From positions 4,501,179-4,565,178 of the forward strand of contig NZ_JH976537.1 of NCBI RefSeq assembly GCF_000309385.1: a DNA stretch of 64,000 nt. The letters are read 5' to 3'. Both the position numbers and the translations under genes were made by a program. The notes below the pieces were generated by a model that worked only from the letters and a program-made list of their open reading frames with translations, was not told where the DNA came from and did not search any database. Each line of letters starts with the position of its first letter. The first letter of the stretch is position 1. The DNA comes from Nodosilinea nodulosa PCC 7104 (GTDB lineage: Bacteria; Cyanobacteriota; Cyanobacteriia; Phormidesmidales; Phormidesmidaceae). Of the stretch, positions 50,696 through 60,573 are shown one piece after another.

Positions 50696-52084
50696 ATGAC
50701 GACCCTTGCCGCCCCCGCCCCCGTTGCCGATCTCTTGTACCGCCAGCGAGCCTACTGGGCAACTGGCGCCACCCGCAGCCTCGATTTTCGCCTCGCCCAG
50801 CTCAAGGCGCTGCGGGCGGCGATCGTCAAATATCAGGCTGAGATCATTGACGCCGTCAGGCAAGACCTGGGTCGCCCTGAGTTTGAGGGCTATTTTGAAA
50901 TCGCGGCGGTCAGCGAGTTGGACTACGTGATCAAGCACCTGCCCCGCTGGGTAAAGCCGCGCAGGGCATCGCTGCCCCTAAGCCAACAGCCTGGTGCAGC
51001 CTGGGTGCAGCCCGAACCCCTGGGGGTGGTTCTGGTTCTGGCCCCCTGGAACTATCCCTTTCAGCTGATCGTGTCGCCGCTGATGGGGGCGATCGCAGCG
51101 GGCAACTGCGCCATACTCAAGCCCTCGGAGCTGGCGCCGACCACCTCAAAAGTACTGGCCCAGCTCATCAGCGATACCTTTGATCCCGCCCATGTCGCCC
51201 TTGTCGAAGGCGGCGTTGAAACCGCCCAGGCGCTGCTGGCCGAAAAGTTTGACCATATTGTCTATACCGGCGGCGAGCGGGTGGGGAAAATCGTCATGCA
51301 GGCGGCGGCTCAGCACCTCACCCCGGTGACGCTGGAGCTGGGCGGCAAGAGCCCCTGCATCGTCGATGCCGACATCAATCTGGACGTGACGGCCCGGCGG
51401 ATTGTGTGGGGCAAGTTTCTCAACGCAGGCCAAACCTGCGTCGCCCCCGACTACCTGCTGGTCGATGAGCGCATTAAAGATGATCTTGTAAAAGCCCTGA
51501 CGGCCAGAATCCGCGAGTGCTACGGCGAAAACCCGGCCACCAGCCCCGACCTGTCTCGGGTGGTGAACGATCGCCAGTTCGACCGCCTGCTGGCCCTGCT
51601 GGAACGGGGCAACATTCTGGCCGGGGGCGAGCACGACCGGAGCGATCGCTACCTTGCCCCCACCCTGATCGACGGCATTGGCTGGGATGACCCAATTATG
51701 CAGGAGGAGATCTTTGGCCCAATTCTGCCGATCTTGACCTATCGCGATCTGGGCGATGCGATCGCGGCCATTAACCAGCGGCCCAAGCCCCTGGCGCTGT
51801 ACCTGTTTTCGCGCGATCGCCAGGTTCAGGCCCAGGTGCTCGATCGCACCACCGCCGGGTCAGTGTGCATCAACGACGTCATCCTGCAATTTGCCATCTG
51901 GGACATGCCCTTTGGCGGCGTGGGCAGCAGCGGCATTGGCGGCTACCACGGCCAGTACAGCTTCGACACCTTCTCAAACCTCAAGAGCGTGCTGAAAAAG
52001 CCCTTTTGGATGGACATAGACTGGCGCTACCCCCCCTACGCGGGCAAGGTGAAGCTGTTCCGCAAGTTTATTGGCCTGTCGTAG
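50696..52084 (+). CDS. class 3 aldehyde dehydrogenase
   Basis: This NAD(P)-dependent enzyme of 462 residues has ALDH motifs: APWNYPFQLIVSPL, KPSELAPTTS, TGGERVGKIVM, catalytic Glu in TLELGGKSPCIV and nucleophile Cys in NAGQTCVAPDY. Also present is EEIFGPILPIL. The short C-terminus is class 3 (fatty aldehyde) type, and cyanobacterial relatives oxidise fatty or apocarotenoid aldehydes. It is divergent from the DUF1499 gene. Confidence 0.93.
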   Translation: MTTLAAPAPVADLLYRQRAYWATGATRSLDFRLAQLKALRAAIVKYQAEIIDAVRQDLGRPEFEGYFEIAAVSELDYVIKHLPRWVKPRRASLPLSQQPGAAWVQPEPLGVVLVLAPWNYPFQLIVSPLMGAIAAGNCAILKPSELAPTTSKVLAQLISDTFDPAHVALVEGGVETAQALLAEKFDHIVYTGGERVGKIVMQAAAQHLTPVTLELGGKSPCIVDADINLDVTARRIVWGKFLNAGQTCVAPDYLLVDERIKDDLVKALTARIRECYGENPATSPDLSRVVNDRQFDRLLALLERGNILAGGEHDRSDRYLAPTLIDGIGWDDPIMQEEIFGPILPILTYRDLGDAIAAINQRPKPLALYLFSRDRQVQAQVLDRTTAGSVCINDVILQFAIWDMPFGGVGSSGIGGYHGQYSFDTFSNLKSVLKKPFWMDIDWRYPPYAGKVKLFRKFIGLS

Positions 52085-52240
52085 CGAAAGCTGGCTAAAT
52101 CTGGGGTTCACGGCCCCAGCACAGCCAGCTCAGCCTGTTTCTCCTGCTCACAACCTAAATTTGGCTAAAGGAAAACATTAGCGCCTCAGACCCACCTGCT
52201 ATAGTCCCGTAGAACCGTTGCTTCGTGGGGAAAACTTACC

Positions 52241-53599
52241 GTGCCGACTCTCCTGGTCAAAAACATCCACACCCTGGTCACTATGGATGATCGGCGGCGC
52301 GAGATTCGCTCTGGGGCGCTATTTATTCGCGACCATGTGATCGAGCAGGTGGGCACCACCGCAGAACTGCCAGCCGAGGCCGACCGGGTGCTGAACTTGG
52401 GCGATCGCCACATCGTGCTCCCCGGCCTGGTCAACACCCACCACCACTTCTACCAAACCCTCACCCGCGTGGTGCCGGGGGCGCAAAACTCGGCCCTGTT
52501 TCAGTGGCTCAGCTCCCTCTATCCGCTGTGGCAAAAGCTCACCCCCGAGGCGATCGCCGTCAGCGCCCAGGTCGCCGCCGCCGAGCTAATTCTCTCCGGC
52601 TGCACCACCGCCAGCGACCACCTGTACCTGTTCCCCAATGGCGCTACCCTCGACGACGAAATCGAAGCGGTGCGGCAGACGGGGCTGCGGTTCCACGCCA
52701 GCCGGGGCAGCATGAGCGTGGGCGAGAGCAAAGGCGGCCTTCCCCCCGACTCTATTGTCGAGGCTGAGGCCGATATTCTTAAAGACTCTCAACGATTGAT
52801 CGAGCAGTACCACGACAACGACCCCTACGCCATGGTGCGCATTACCCTGGCCCCCTGTTCGCCCTTCAGCGTCTCCACCGACCTGATGCGCGAGTCGGCG
52901 GCCCTGGCCCGGTCTTACCCCGGCGTGCGGCTGCACACCCACCTGGCCGAAAACAACTCCGATGTCACCTACAGCCTCGACACCTTTGGCCTTACCCCCG
53001 GCGACTACGCCGCCTCGGTGGGCTGGCTGGGGGAAGATGTCTGGCACGCCCACTGCGTCAAGCTCGACGACAGGGCGATCCACAGTTTTGCCCAGACGGG
53101 CACCGGGGTGGCCCACTGCCCTTGTAGCAACATGCGCCTGGCCAGCGGCATGGCCCCCATCCGCAAACTGCTCGACCACAACGTGCCCGTGGGCCTGGGG
53201 GTGGATGGCTCGGCCTCCAACGACGGCAGCCACCTGCTGGCCGAAGCCCGCCAGGCGTTTCTGATGGCCCGCGTGCGCGAAGAAAATGCCGGTGCCCTGA
53301 CCGCCCGCGAAGCCCTGGAGCTGGCCACTCGAGGCGGCGCAAAAGTGCTGGGCCGCACCGACATTGGCCACCTGGCCCCCGGCATGGCGGTGGATTTTGT
53401 CACCGTTGATCTCGATCGCATCGCCCTCTCAGGCACCGCCTACGACCCGGTGGCGGCGCTGATTTTCTGCATGATCGATCGCGTCGACTACAGCTTCATC
53501 CACGGCAGGGAAGTGCTCAACCCAGAGGGATTAGTGACGCTGGATCTGCCGGTAGTTCTGGAGCAACATGGGGCGATCGCCCAATCCCTCGCCGCCTAA
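52241..53599 (+). CDS. 8-oxoguanine deaminase-like amidohydrolase
   Basis: The 452-residue enzyme starts at GTG (52241). It is a zinc amidohydrolase with HxH in NTHHHFYQTLTRVVPGAQNS, a metal His in HTHLAEN, His in WHAHCVKLD, and the metal Asp in GLGVDGSASNDGSHLL. The family of chlorohydrolase/8-oxoguanine deaminases removes amino groups from purines and triazines. The LFQWLSSLYPLW motif resembles 8-oxoguanine deaminases. It would salvage or detoxify oxidised guanine; the exact substrate is unproven. Confidence 0.88.
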   Translation: MPTLLVKNIHTLVTMDDRRREIRSGALFIRDHVIEQVGTTAELPAEADRVLNLGDRHIVLPGLVNTHHHFYQTLTRVVPGAQNSALFQWLSSLYPLWQKLTPEAIAVSAQVAAAELILSGCTTASDHLYLFPNGATLDDEIEAVRQTGLRFHASRGSMSVGESKGGLPPDSIVEAEADILKDSQRLIEQYHDNDPYAMVRITLAPCSPFSVSTDLMRESAALARSYPGVRLHTHLAENNSDVTYSLDTFGLTPGDYAASVGWLGEDVWHAHCVKLDDRAIHSFAQTGTGVAHCPCSNMRLASGMAPIRKLLDHNVPVGLGVDGSASNDGSHLLAEARQAFLMARVREENAGALTAREALELATRGGAKVLGRTDIGHLAPGMAVDFVTVDLDRIALSGTAYDPVAALIFCMIDRVDYSFIHGREVLNPEGLVTLDLPVVLEQHGAIAQSLAA

Positions 53600-53647
53600 A
53601 CCCCAGCCGCTCAGCCACCCATCTACCCATCTACCCATCCACCCGCC

Positions 53648-54391
53648 CTACCGCGCCTCAATCAGCAGAAATCCCCGCGTCTTGCCCGACACCGAATCCT
53701 CTGTGTTGATGGCCTGCCAGAGGGTTTCGGCCTGCACCCACACGGGCGGATACTTGTAGCGCGACACATCCAGAATCAAGAACTTGTCGGTGTCGGCATC
53801 GTAGGCGGCCACGGGCGAAATGTGGCCGCCCCGCTCCTGGCCGATGGCGCGGCGCAGGTAGTTGATCAGCACGTAGTTGCCTGGGGTTTCTAGATTGGCG
53901 CGAATCAACCGGCGGAACTGATCCAGGCTGACATCGCTGCCGTAGTGGATTTCAGCGCTCACGGGATAGGTTTCGAGGATGCCAGCCAGTTCTGCCAGCG
54001 TGAGGCCCTGGCGGGCGATCGCATCCTGCCCAATAATGGCCTCAGTTTTCTCGTTAAAAATATTTTCCTGGGTAAAGTAGCCCCGCTCCCACTGGGGGGC
54101 CAGCGGAGCCGGAATGCCCAACGCATTGAGCACCATCACCATGCTGGCCACGCCGCAAAAGGCCTGGTTGATCTGGGTGACAAACTGACTGGTCAGCGGC
54201 ACATAGTCGGCCAGCGCCTCGCTGTCGCGCAGCAGCACCTGCCCCTCTGTAGAGGTCAGGGGAATCAGCTGGTCGGGCAGGGGAAGCGTTTGGGCTGGCA
54301 GCGATCGAGCGATAAGACACAGGCCGAGGGTTGTCGCTGCCAAGGCGCTACGTCTAGCCAAGGTTCTATGGAGGGTCATAGGGTGTTTCAT
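53648..54391 (-). CDS. phytochelatin synthase-like peptidase, exported
   Basis: The protein of about 247 residues has a signal-like start (LARRSALAATTLGLCLIARS). It matches the short cyanobacterial phytochelatin synthases. The Cys-His-Asp triad is in NQAFCGVASMVMVLNALGIP, ERGGHISPVAAYD and FLILDVSRYKYPPVW. It lacks the Cys-rich C-terminal domain of plant enzymes. Such bacterial proteins mostly cleave Gly from glutathione and make little phytochelatin. Alternative ATGs 12 bp apart exist at the start. Confidence 0.9.
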   Translation of the reverse strand: MKHPMTLHRTLARRSALAATTLGLCLIARSLPAQTLPLPDQLIPLTSTEGQVLLRDSEALADYVPLTSQFVTQINQAFCGVASMVMVLNALGIPAPLAPQWERGYFTQENIFNEKTEAIIGQDAIARQGLTLAELAGILETYPVSAEIHYGSDVSLDQFRRLIRANLETPGNYVLINYLRRAIGQERGGHISPVAAYDADTDKFLILDVSRYKYPPVWVQAETLWQAINTEDSVSGKTRGFLLIEAR

Positions 54392-54528
54392 TAGCTCTGC
54401 CTCGAAGAATTAAGAGAACGACGCCAGGCCGTATTCACTCCCTGAGCCTCGTCTGGCAAGATCAGGACGTAGCTATGATAAAGCAGGATCAGATTCACAG
54501 CCTGCCGCAAATTCTTGGGTCTGAGTTT

Positions 54529-55101
54529 ATGAGCGTCAGCAAAAGTCACGCCTACTTTACCCCTGAAGACTATCTTCAACTTGAGCGGATCAGCCCGATT
54601 AAACATGAGTACCTCCAGGGCCAGATGGTGGCCGTTGCAGGGGCTAGCAAAGCCCACGTCATCATCACGGGCAACCTTGCAGCACTGCTAGTCAACCACC
54701 TGCGCGGTACAGGCTGCATAGCCTATGCCTCCAATATGAAAGTGCGCCTGCCTTCCCTCAACCTGTTTTACTATCCCGATCTGGCCGTTACCTGCGACGA
54801 TGGCGATCTGCGTTCTGACGAAGACTTCATTCTGCACCCCAAGCTCATTATTGAAGTGTTGTCCGACTCAACGGAAGCCTTTGACCGAGGCGACAAATTC
54901 GCTGACTACCGCTCAAATCTTGTGCTTGAAGAATACGTTCTGGTACATCAGCAGCAAATTTTGGTGGAACGCTATCAGCGACAGTCCGATAACCTGTGGC
55001 TTCCCCGCATCTATCAGGTCGGCGACACTGCTGAATTCGCTAGTATTGGCATTAGTTGCCCAGTTTCATCCTTCTACGAAAACATCAGCCAGCTTTTGTA
55101 A
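54529..55101 (+). CDS. Uma2 (DUF820) family endonuclease-like protein
   Basis: The protein of about 190 residues has a PD-(D/E)XK-like fold: FTPEDYLQLERISPIKHEYL, GQMVAVAGAS, HVIITGNLAALL, VRLPSLNLFYYPDLAVTCDD and PKLIIEVLSDSTEAFDRGDK, then FADYRSNLVLEEYVLV. The family is hugely expanded in cyanobacteria; its role is unknown, with a proposed link to nuclease or mobile-element functions. The ATG at 54529 (MSVSKSHAY) fits the family; ATG 54475 adds 18 residues. Confidence 0.85.
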   Translation: MSVSKSHAYFTPEDYLQLERISPIKHEYLQGQMVAVAGASKAHVIITGNLAALLVNHLRGTGCIAYASNMKVRLPSLNLFYYPDLAVTCDDGDLRSDEDFILHPKLIIEVLSDSTEAFDRGDKFADYRSNLVLEEYVLVHQQQILVERYQRQSDNLWLPRIYQVGDTAEFASIGISCPVSSFYENISQLL

Positions 55102-55133
55102 CCTAGCCACCAGCCGTTGCGTTTTTGTCTACT

Positions 55134-56027
55134 ATGCCGACCCTCAACCAGCCCAGCACCGCCAAGACTCTACACAGCATTCAGCGCACTCAGGGTCGCC
55201 ACTGGGTCGGCGATGGCTTTCCGGTGCGCACGCTGCTGGCCTATAACAGCCTGGGAAAAGAGATTAGCCCCTTTCTGCTGCTCGACTATGCCGGGCCAGC
55301 GACGTTTCCACCCACCACCGCGCGGCGTGGCGTGGGTGAGCACCCCCACCGGGGTTTTGAAACCGTTACCATCGTCTACGACGGCGAGGTCGAGCACCGC
55401 GACTCCGCCGGGGGCGGCGGCCTCATCGGCCCTGGCGATGTGCAGTGGATGACGGCGGCTTCGGGTTTGGTGCACGAAGAGTTTCACGGACCCAGCTTTG
55501 CCCAAACCGGCGGCGCATTTGAAATGGTGCAGCTCTGGGTGAATTTGCCCGCCAAAGATAAAATGGCCCCGCCCCGCTACCAGGGCATCACCCGCGATCG
55601 CATTCCCGTAGTTGAGCTACCCGACGGCCAGGGCAGCCTGCGGGTAATTGCCGGAGAATTTGCGGGCCATCAGGGACCGGCTCAAACCTTTACCCCCATT
55701 CACCTGTGGGATTTGCGCCTGTCGGGGGGCAAGCTGGTGTCCTTAGATGTACCCGAGGGCTACACCACCATCCTGGTTGTACTCAAGGGTGGCGTGCTCA
55801 TGGGCGGGTCGGGGCCAATTGCAGAGGCAGAGATCGGCATTTGCGATCGCCCTGGCACCACCCTCACCCTCGACTGCCGCCAGGACACCACGGCCCTGCT
55901 GCTGTGCGGTGAACCCATCGACGAGCCCATCGTTGGCCACGGCCCCTTTGTGATGAATACTACCGAAGAGATTTACCAGGCTATGGCCGATTACCAGAGC
56001 GGCAAGATGGGTGCTCTGGTTGGTTAA
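55134..56027 (+). CDS. pirin family cupin protein
   Basis: The protein of about 297 residues has a bicupin fold with pirin metal motifs: GVGEHPHRGFETVTIVYDGE, HRDSAGGGGLIGPGDVQWMT and AASGLVHEE. It then has a C-terminal pirin domain (PIHLWDLRLSGGKLVSLDV). Bacterial pirins act as quercetinase-like dioxygenases or regulate carbon flow. The ATG at 55134 is used; one at 55125 is possible. It follows the Uma2 gene closely in the same direction and is convergent with bioA. Confidence 0.92.
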   Translation: MPTLNQPSTAKTLHSIQRTQGRHWVGDGFPVRTLLAYNSLGKEISPFLLLDYAGPATFPPTTARRGVGEHPHRGFETVTIVYDGEVEHRDSAGGGGLIGPGDVQWMTAASGLVHEEFHGPSFAQTGGAFEMVQLWVNLPAKDKMAPPRYQGITRDRIPVVELPDGQGSLRVIAGEFAGHQGPAQTFTPIHLWDLRLSGGKLVSLDVPEGYTTILVVLKGGVLMGGSGPIAEAEIGICDRPGTTLTLDCRQDTTALLLCGEPIDEPIVGHGPFVMNTTEEIYQAMADYQSGKMGALVG

Positions 56028-56045
56028 CCTTACCTGGGCAGCCCG

Positions 56046-57338
56046 CTAGGACAGCCCTGCCACAACACTGGCGATGGCCGCTGTAATCTGCCCTAGCTGG
56101 GTTGGCTCCACAATGTAGGGCGGCATCGTATAAATCAGGCGGCCAAAGGGGCGCAGCCACACGCCCTGGGCCACAAACTGGGGCTGCACCACCGCCATAT
56201 CCACTGGCTCGTGCAGCTCGACCACGCCGATCGCCCCCAGCACCCGCACCTCTTTCACCGCTGGCAGGTCGCGGCAGGGAGCCAGTTCTCGCTTGAGCTG
56301 GGCCTCAATGGCGAATACCCTGGCGGTCCAGTCGTAGCTCTCCAGCAGGTGCAGGTTCTCCAACGCCACCGCGCAGGCCAGAGGATTGGCCATAAAGGTA
56401 GGGCCATGCATGAACACCCCGGCTTCCCCCTGGGCGAACGTCTCGCTAATGTGGCTAGTGGTGAGCGTTGCTGCCAGCGACATAAAGCCCCCGGTCAGCG
56501 CCTTGCCAACGCAGAGAATATCTGGAGAAATCTCTACATATTCGCAGGCAAACAGCTTGCCCGTGCGGCCAAAGCCGGTGGCAATTTCATCGAGAATGAG
56601 AAGGACGTTGTGGCGATCGCACAGCTCCCGCGCCCGGCGCAGGTACTCGGGGCTATAGAACCGCATCCCCCCCGCCCCCTGCACCACTGGCTCAAAAATC
56701 GCCGCCGCAATCTCGCCAGAGTGGCGCTCTAAAATGGCCTCAAAACTGGCAATATCGCTCTCTTCCCACACCCCTTCAAAGGGAATTTTGGGGGCATCGG
56801 CGAAGTACTGTTCTACCAGGCTGTGGCGAAATAGATGGTGCATGCCGTTTACCGGATCGCACACCGCCATCGCCGCAAAGGTATCGCCGTGATAGCCGTG
56901 GCGCAGGGTGAGAAAGTGCTGCTTCTGCGGCTCTCCCCGGTTGTGCCAGTACTGAATCGCCAGCTTCATCGCCACTTCCACCGACACCGAGCCAGAATCG
57001 CAAAAAAAGACCTGCTGCAAGGGCTCTGGCGTCATCTGCACCAGCTTGTGGGCCAGCTGCACGGCGGGTTGATGGGTCAGCCCACCAAACATGACGTGGC
57101 TCATGCGGTCCATTTGCGCCTGGGCCGCCCGGTTCAGCCGGGGATGGTTATAGCCGTGAATGCAGGTCCACCACGACGACATGCCGTCCACCAGTTGCTC
57201 CCCGGTTTCCAGCTCCAGGTAGACCCCCTGGGCCGATCGCACCGGAAACACTGGCCCTGTGCCCGGCATCGCCGCGTAGGGATGCCAGACATGGCGGCGA
57301 TCCAAGGCCATGAGCTGGTCGGTGGGCAATATGTCCAT
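56046..57338 (-). CDS. bioA: adenosylmethionine-8-amino-7-oxononanoate transaminase
   Basis: BioA uses SAM as amino donor to make 7,8-diaminopelargonate in biotin synthesis. The 430-residue protein has HVWHPYAAMPG at the start, ELETGEQLVDGMSSWWTCIH then GYNHP, the PLP region LLILDEIATGFGRTGKLFAC and lysine in CVGKALTGGFMSLAATL, then HGPTFMANPLACAVALENL. Start ATG 57338 with AGGGGA upstream; a TTG 6 bp earlier also exists. No other bio gene is in the window. Confidence 0.93.
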   Translation of the reverse strand: MDILPTDQLMALDRRHVWHPYAAMPGTGPVFPVRSAQGVYLELETGEQLVDGMSSWWTCIHGYNHPRLNRAAQAQMDRMSHVMFGGLTHQPAVQLAHKLVQMTPEPLQQVFFCDSGSVSVEVAMKLAIQYWHNRGEPQKQHFLTLRHGYHGDTFAAMAVCDPVNGMHHLFRHSLVEQYFADAPKIPFEGVWEESDIASFEAILERHSGEIAAAIFEPVVQGAGGMRFYSPEYLRRARELCDRHNVLLILDEIATGFGRTGKLFACEYVEISPDILCVGKALTGGFMSLAATLTTSHISETFAQGEAGVFMHGPTFMANPLACAVALENLHLLESYDWTARVFAIEAQLKRELAPCRDLPAVKEVRVLGAIGVVELHEPVDMAVVQPQFVAQGVWLRPFGRLIYTMPPYIVEPTQLGQITAAIASVVAGLS

Positions 57339-57403
57339 GGTCAAATCCCCTCTTCCTGAGGAAAGAGATGAGGTGGCTAAGACAAAGGATAGCCGGGCAG
57401 CAG

Positions 57404-58291
57404 CTAGCTAGCTGAGGCCACCGGCGTTTCCCTAGATTCCCCAAGAAATGCGTTGACGTAGTCGAGGTAAGTGTCGGGATCTTCCAGCATGGGAAAGTGC
57501 CCAGTATTTTTCACCAACGCATACTCAATCTTCGGATTCAAATCTGCGGCCCTGCGCCCCAGTTCCGCCGGGGTAATTTTGTCGAACTCACCTGATACAA
57601 GCAGCGTTGTCACAGTGATTTTGGCGAACTCTACGGGCATAACCTCTGTGGCTTTTTTACTGACGGAGGTAAAAATAGTGCCCAAGGCCGTAGCGTAGTC
57701 GGCGGCAAGAAAGTCTTCCAAAAAAGCAATTTTCTCCGCAGCGGGAATCGGGCGGTTGAGAAATCGGGCCATAAAAAAGCGCGGTGCCAGCGGAATTTTT
57801 CCCAGCCACTTGGGTCGCACAGCTACCACGTAGCCGCCAAATTTGTAGAATGACTCAAAGGCGGCCTTGTCGTATTCGAAAATGCCGTTGCAGGTGAGAA
57901 TGGCCCGATCCACCAGATGCGGATACTGGTTCAAAAAATACACTGCCACCGAGGCCCCCATGGAGTGGGCATTGATCGAGACTTTCGACAACCCCAGTTT
58001 ATCCACCAGCACCGCCAAATCGTCGGCGTAGGTTTCTAGCTCATAGCCTCGCGATTCCATTGCCGCCTGTTGTTCAACAGCAATGACCGATCGCCCAAAC
58101 CCGCGCATGTCGTAGAGCAGGCAGTCGTAGCGATCGCCCAAGGCCGCCGCCGTACTCTGCCAGTAGCGGGCTGACCCGGCCCAGCCGTGGACAAACACCA
58201 TCACTGGCCTGCGAGACTCTGGATCGCGGGGGGCATCGGTACCCACCCACTCATAGTAGTGATTGACCTGGTTAACCTGAACGTAGGGCAT
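57404..58291 (-). CDS. alpha/beta hydrolase
   Basis: The 295-residue hydrolase has the oxyanion motif VFVHGWAGS, nucleophile elbow NAHSMGASVA (Ser), acid in VSGEFDKITP and catalytic His in NTGHFPMLEDP. No signal peptide. It starts 2 bp before the clpX stop-codon end and precedes bioA by 65 bp in the same direction. This position could fit a BioH/BioG-type pimeloyl-ACP methyl esterase, but the sequence is not diagnostic. Confidence 0.85.
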   Translation of the reverse strand: MPYVQVNQVNHYYEWVGTDAPRDPESRRPVMVFVHGWAGSARYWQSTAAALGDRYDCLLYDMRGFGRSVIAVEQQAAMESRGYELETYADDLAVLVDKLGLSKVSINAHSMGASVAVYFLNQYPHLVDRAILTCNGIFEYDKAAFESFYKFGGYVVAVRPKWLGKIPLAPRFFMARFLNRPIPAAEKIAFLEDFLAADYATALGTIFTSVSKKATEVMPVEFAKITVTTLLVSGEFDKITPAELGRRAADLNPKIEYALVKNTGHFPMLEDPDTYLDYVNAFLGESRETPVASAS

Positions 58292-58293
58292 GG

Positions 58294-59634
58294 CTACGCA
58301 GACTCAGGTTTAGGCATTGAGGAGGGATGCACCAGCAGATCAGCGGTCGAGCGCTGCTCAACCATTTCGCGGGTAATGGTGCACCGTTTGAGATCTTTGC
58401 GGGAGGGCAGTTCGTACATGATGTCGAGCATCAGCTCTTCAATAATACCGCGCAGGGCACGGGCGCCAGTCTTGCGGCGATAGGCCTCACGGGCGATCGC
58501 CCGCAGCGCGTCTGACTTAAACTCCAGCTGCACGTTGTCCATCCGCATCAGCTTTTGGAACTGTTTCACCAGGGCGTTCTTAGGCTCAGTGAGAATGGCC
58601 ATGAGCGACTCTTCGTCCAGCGGATCGACCACTGAAGTCGCCGGAATACGGCCAATAAACTCAGGAATCAGACCAAACTTCACCAGATCGTCGGGTTCCA
58701 GGTGGCGCAACACATCGGCGGTGCGCTTTTCGCGCGAAAACTGCCCTTCGCCAGGCTGCACGAAGCCAATGGATTTTTTGCCAATACGCTGCTCGACGAT
58801 TTTCTCCAGCCCCACGAAGGCGCCGCCGCAGATAAACAAAATATTGCTGGTGTCGATCTGGATGCAGTCCTGGTAGGGGTGTTTGCGCCCGCCCTGGGGC
58901 GGCACGTTGGCCACAGTGCCCTCCAGCATTTTCAGCAAGGCCTGCTGCACCCCTTCTCCCGACACATCACGGGTAATTGAAGGGTTCTCGCTCTTGCGGG
59001 CAATTTTGTCAATTTCGTCGATGTAGATAATGCCCCGCTGGGCCTCTTCCACATCCAGGTCGGCCACCTGAAGCAGCCGCAGGAGAATGTTTTCAACATC
59101 TTCGCCTACGTAGCCGGCCTCGGTCAGGGTGGTGGCGTCGGCCACGGCAAAGGGCACCTCTAGAATGCGGGCCAGGGTTTGGGCCAGCAGCGTTTTGCCA
59201 CAGCCCGTGGGGCCAATCAGCAGAATATTAGACTTTTGCAGCTCAATAACATCTTCGGGAGCCTCGCCATCGTTCCCCTGCAGATAACTCAGCCGCTTGT
59301 AGTGGTTATACACTGCCACCGAGAGCACTTTTTTGGCTTCATTTTGGCCGATGACGTGCTCGTCTAGGTAGTTCTTAATCTCCCGTGGTTTGGGAATTTG
59401 GCTGAGGGAGATGGCTGGGGCCGTCCTCGGGTGGTCTGGGGATGGCGCATCGCGACGGGGTACTGGTTGAGCGATCGCGGTGCCCGAATCAAACAACTCT
59501 TCGTCTAAGATTTCGTTGCATAGATCGACGCACTCGTCACATATATAGACCCCCGGCCCCGCAATTAGCTTGCGCACCTGCTCCTGAGACTTGCCGCAAA
59601 ACGAGCACTTAAGATGGGAGTCGTACTTAGACAT
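58294..59634 (-). CDS. clpX: ATP-dependent Clp protease ATPase subunit ClpX
   Basis: ClpX is an AAA+ unfoldase that feeds substrates to ClpP. The 446-residue protein has the N-terminal zinc-binding domain ([11 protein letters not shown] and [10 protein letters not shown]), Walker [15 protein letters not shown], Walker [12 protein letters not shown], the pore loop [11 protein letters not shown] and the ClpP-binding IGF-type loop near [10 protein letters not shown], sensor-2 [13 protein letters not shown]. It lies downstream of clpP by 9 bp. Confidence 0.97.
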   Translation of the reverse strand: MSKYDSHLKCSFCGKSQEQVRKLIAGPGVYICDECVDLCNEILDEELFDSGTAIAQPVPRRDAPSPDHPRTAPAISLSQIPKPREIKNYLDEHVIGQNEAKKVLSVAVYNHYKRLSYLQGNDGEAPEDVIELQKSNILLIGPTGCGKTLLAQTLARILEVPFAVADATTLTEAGYVGEDVENILLRLLQVADLDVEEAQRGIIYIDEIDKIARKSENPSITRDVSGEGVQQALLKMLEGTVANVPPQGGRKHPYQDCIQIDTSNILFICGGAFVGLEKIVEQRIGKKSIGFVQPGEGQFSREKRTADVLRHLEPDDLVKFGLIPEFIGRIPATSVVDPLDEESLMAILTEPKNALVKQFQKLMRMDNVQLEFKSDALRAIAREAYRRKTGARALRGIIEELMLDIMYELPSRKDLKRCTITREMVEQRSTADLLVHPSSMPKPESA

Positions 59635-59643
59635 AAAATGACC

Positions 59644-60333
59644 CTAGTTGAGTGCAGTCATCGTGACGTTGGCCGAAAGCGATCGCTGCTCTACAACATC
59701 GTCAATCAGCCCGTAGTCCTTAGCCTCGGCGGCAGACATATAAAAATCGCGCTCGGTGTCAGCCTCAATCCGATCCATAGGCTGCCCGGTGTGGTAAGCA
59801 ATCAGCTCATTGAGGCGGCTCTTGTGGTAGAGAATTTCCCGCGCCTGAATTTCAATGTCCACCGCCTGGCCCTGGGCACCTCCCAGAGGCTGGTGAATCA
59901 TGATTCGAGAACTCGGTAGCGACAGGCGTTTACCCTTAGCCCCTGCACAGAGCAGAAAGGCTCCCATACTGGCGGCTAAGCCGAAGCAAATGGTCACCAC
60001 ATCGGGGCGGATTTGCTGCATGGTGTCGTAGATAGCCATCCCCGCTGTGACAGAGCCGCCAGGGGAGTTGATGTAAAGTTGCACATCCTTCTCGGGCTCC
60101 TCAGCATCTAAATAAAGCAGCTGCGCCACAATTGAGTCAGCCACCTGATCGGTAACCGGAGTGCCCAAAAACACAATTCGCTCCCGCAGCAGGCGAGAGT
60201 AAATATCAAACGCCCGCTCCCCCCGCCCTGATTGCTCTACGACAACGGGCAGCATACTGCGAACCTGGTTGGTGTTCAGGGCAGACTGGCTCAAGCTCAA
60301 AATAGGGCTATTTAAAGGGTTCGATGCAATCAT
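59644..60333 (-). CDS. clpP: ATP-dependent Clp protease proteolytic subunit
   Basis: This serine protease of about 229 residues has the catalytic triad Ser in [11 protein letters not shown], His in [14 protein letters not shown] and Asp in [14 protein letters not shown]. Also visible are [20 protein letters not shown] and [12 protein letters not shown]. The start at 60333 (MIASNPLNS) gives a short propeptide region. It forms a double heptamer with ClpX or ClpC. The cluster tig-clpP-clpX is as in Synechocystis, where the clpP of this position is clpP2. Confidence 0.96.
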   Translation of the reverse strand: MIASNPLNSPILSLSQSALNTNQVRSMLPVVVEQSGRGERAFDIYSRLLRERIVFLGTPVTDQVADSIVAQLLYLDAEEPEKDVQLYINSPGGSVTAGMAIYDTMQQIRPDVVTICFGLAASMGAFLLCAGAKGKRLSLPSSRIMIHQPLGGAQGQAVDIEIQAREILYHKSRLNELIAYHTGQPMDRIEADTERDFYMSAAEAKDYGLIDDVVEQRSLSANVTMTALN

Positions 60334-60428
60334 AGTGGGTTTGGGCAAGATTTCAAGGGGTTCAAGATATTGCTTTACGGTAGCCCTAAGGTTGTTGCCT
60401 AGGCTAGCCCAATCGGAGACGGCTGGCT

Positions 60429-60448
60429 GGCCAAGCTATTGCTTGGCC
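60429..60448. other. perfect stem-loop between tig and clpP
   Basis: GGCCAAGC-TATT-GCTTGGCC has a perfect 8-bp stem and 4-base loop in the 225-bp gap between tig and clpP. No T-run follows on the minus strand, so it may be a processing or attenuating element rather than a terminator. Confidence 0.5.
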
Positions 60449-60573
60449 TAATCGACATTATGCCCCAAAAATTTGGCTTCACGGGGTAGGTTCCCCTGGC
60501 GGAACCACATTTGGGCCCGCCCATCGATCGAATTGTTAGCTACCTTGGCTAATTTCTGGCCCTGACCGGGTTT

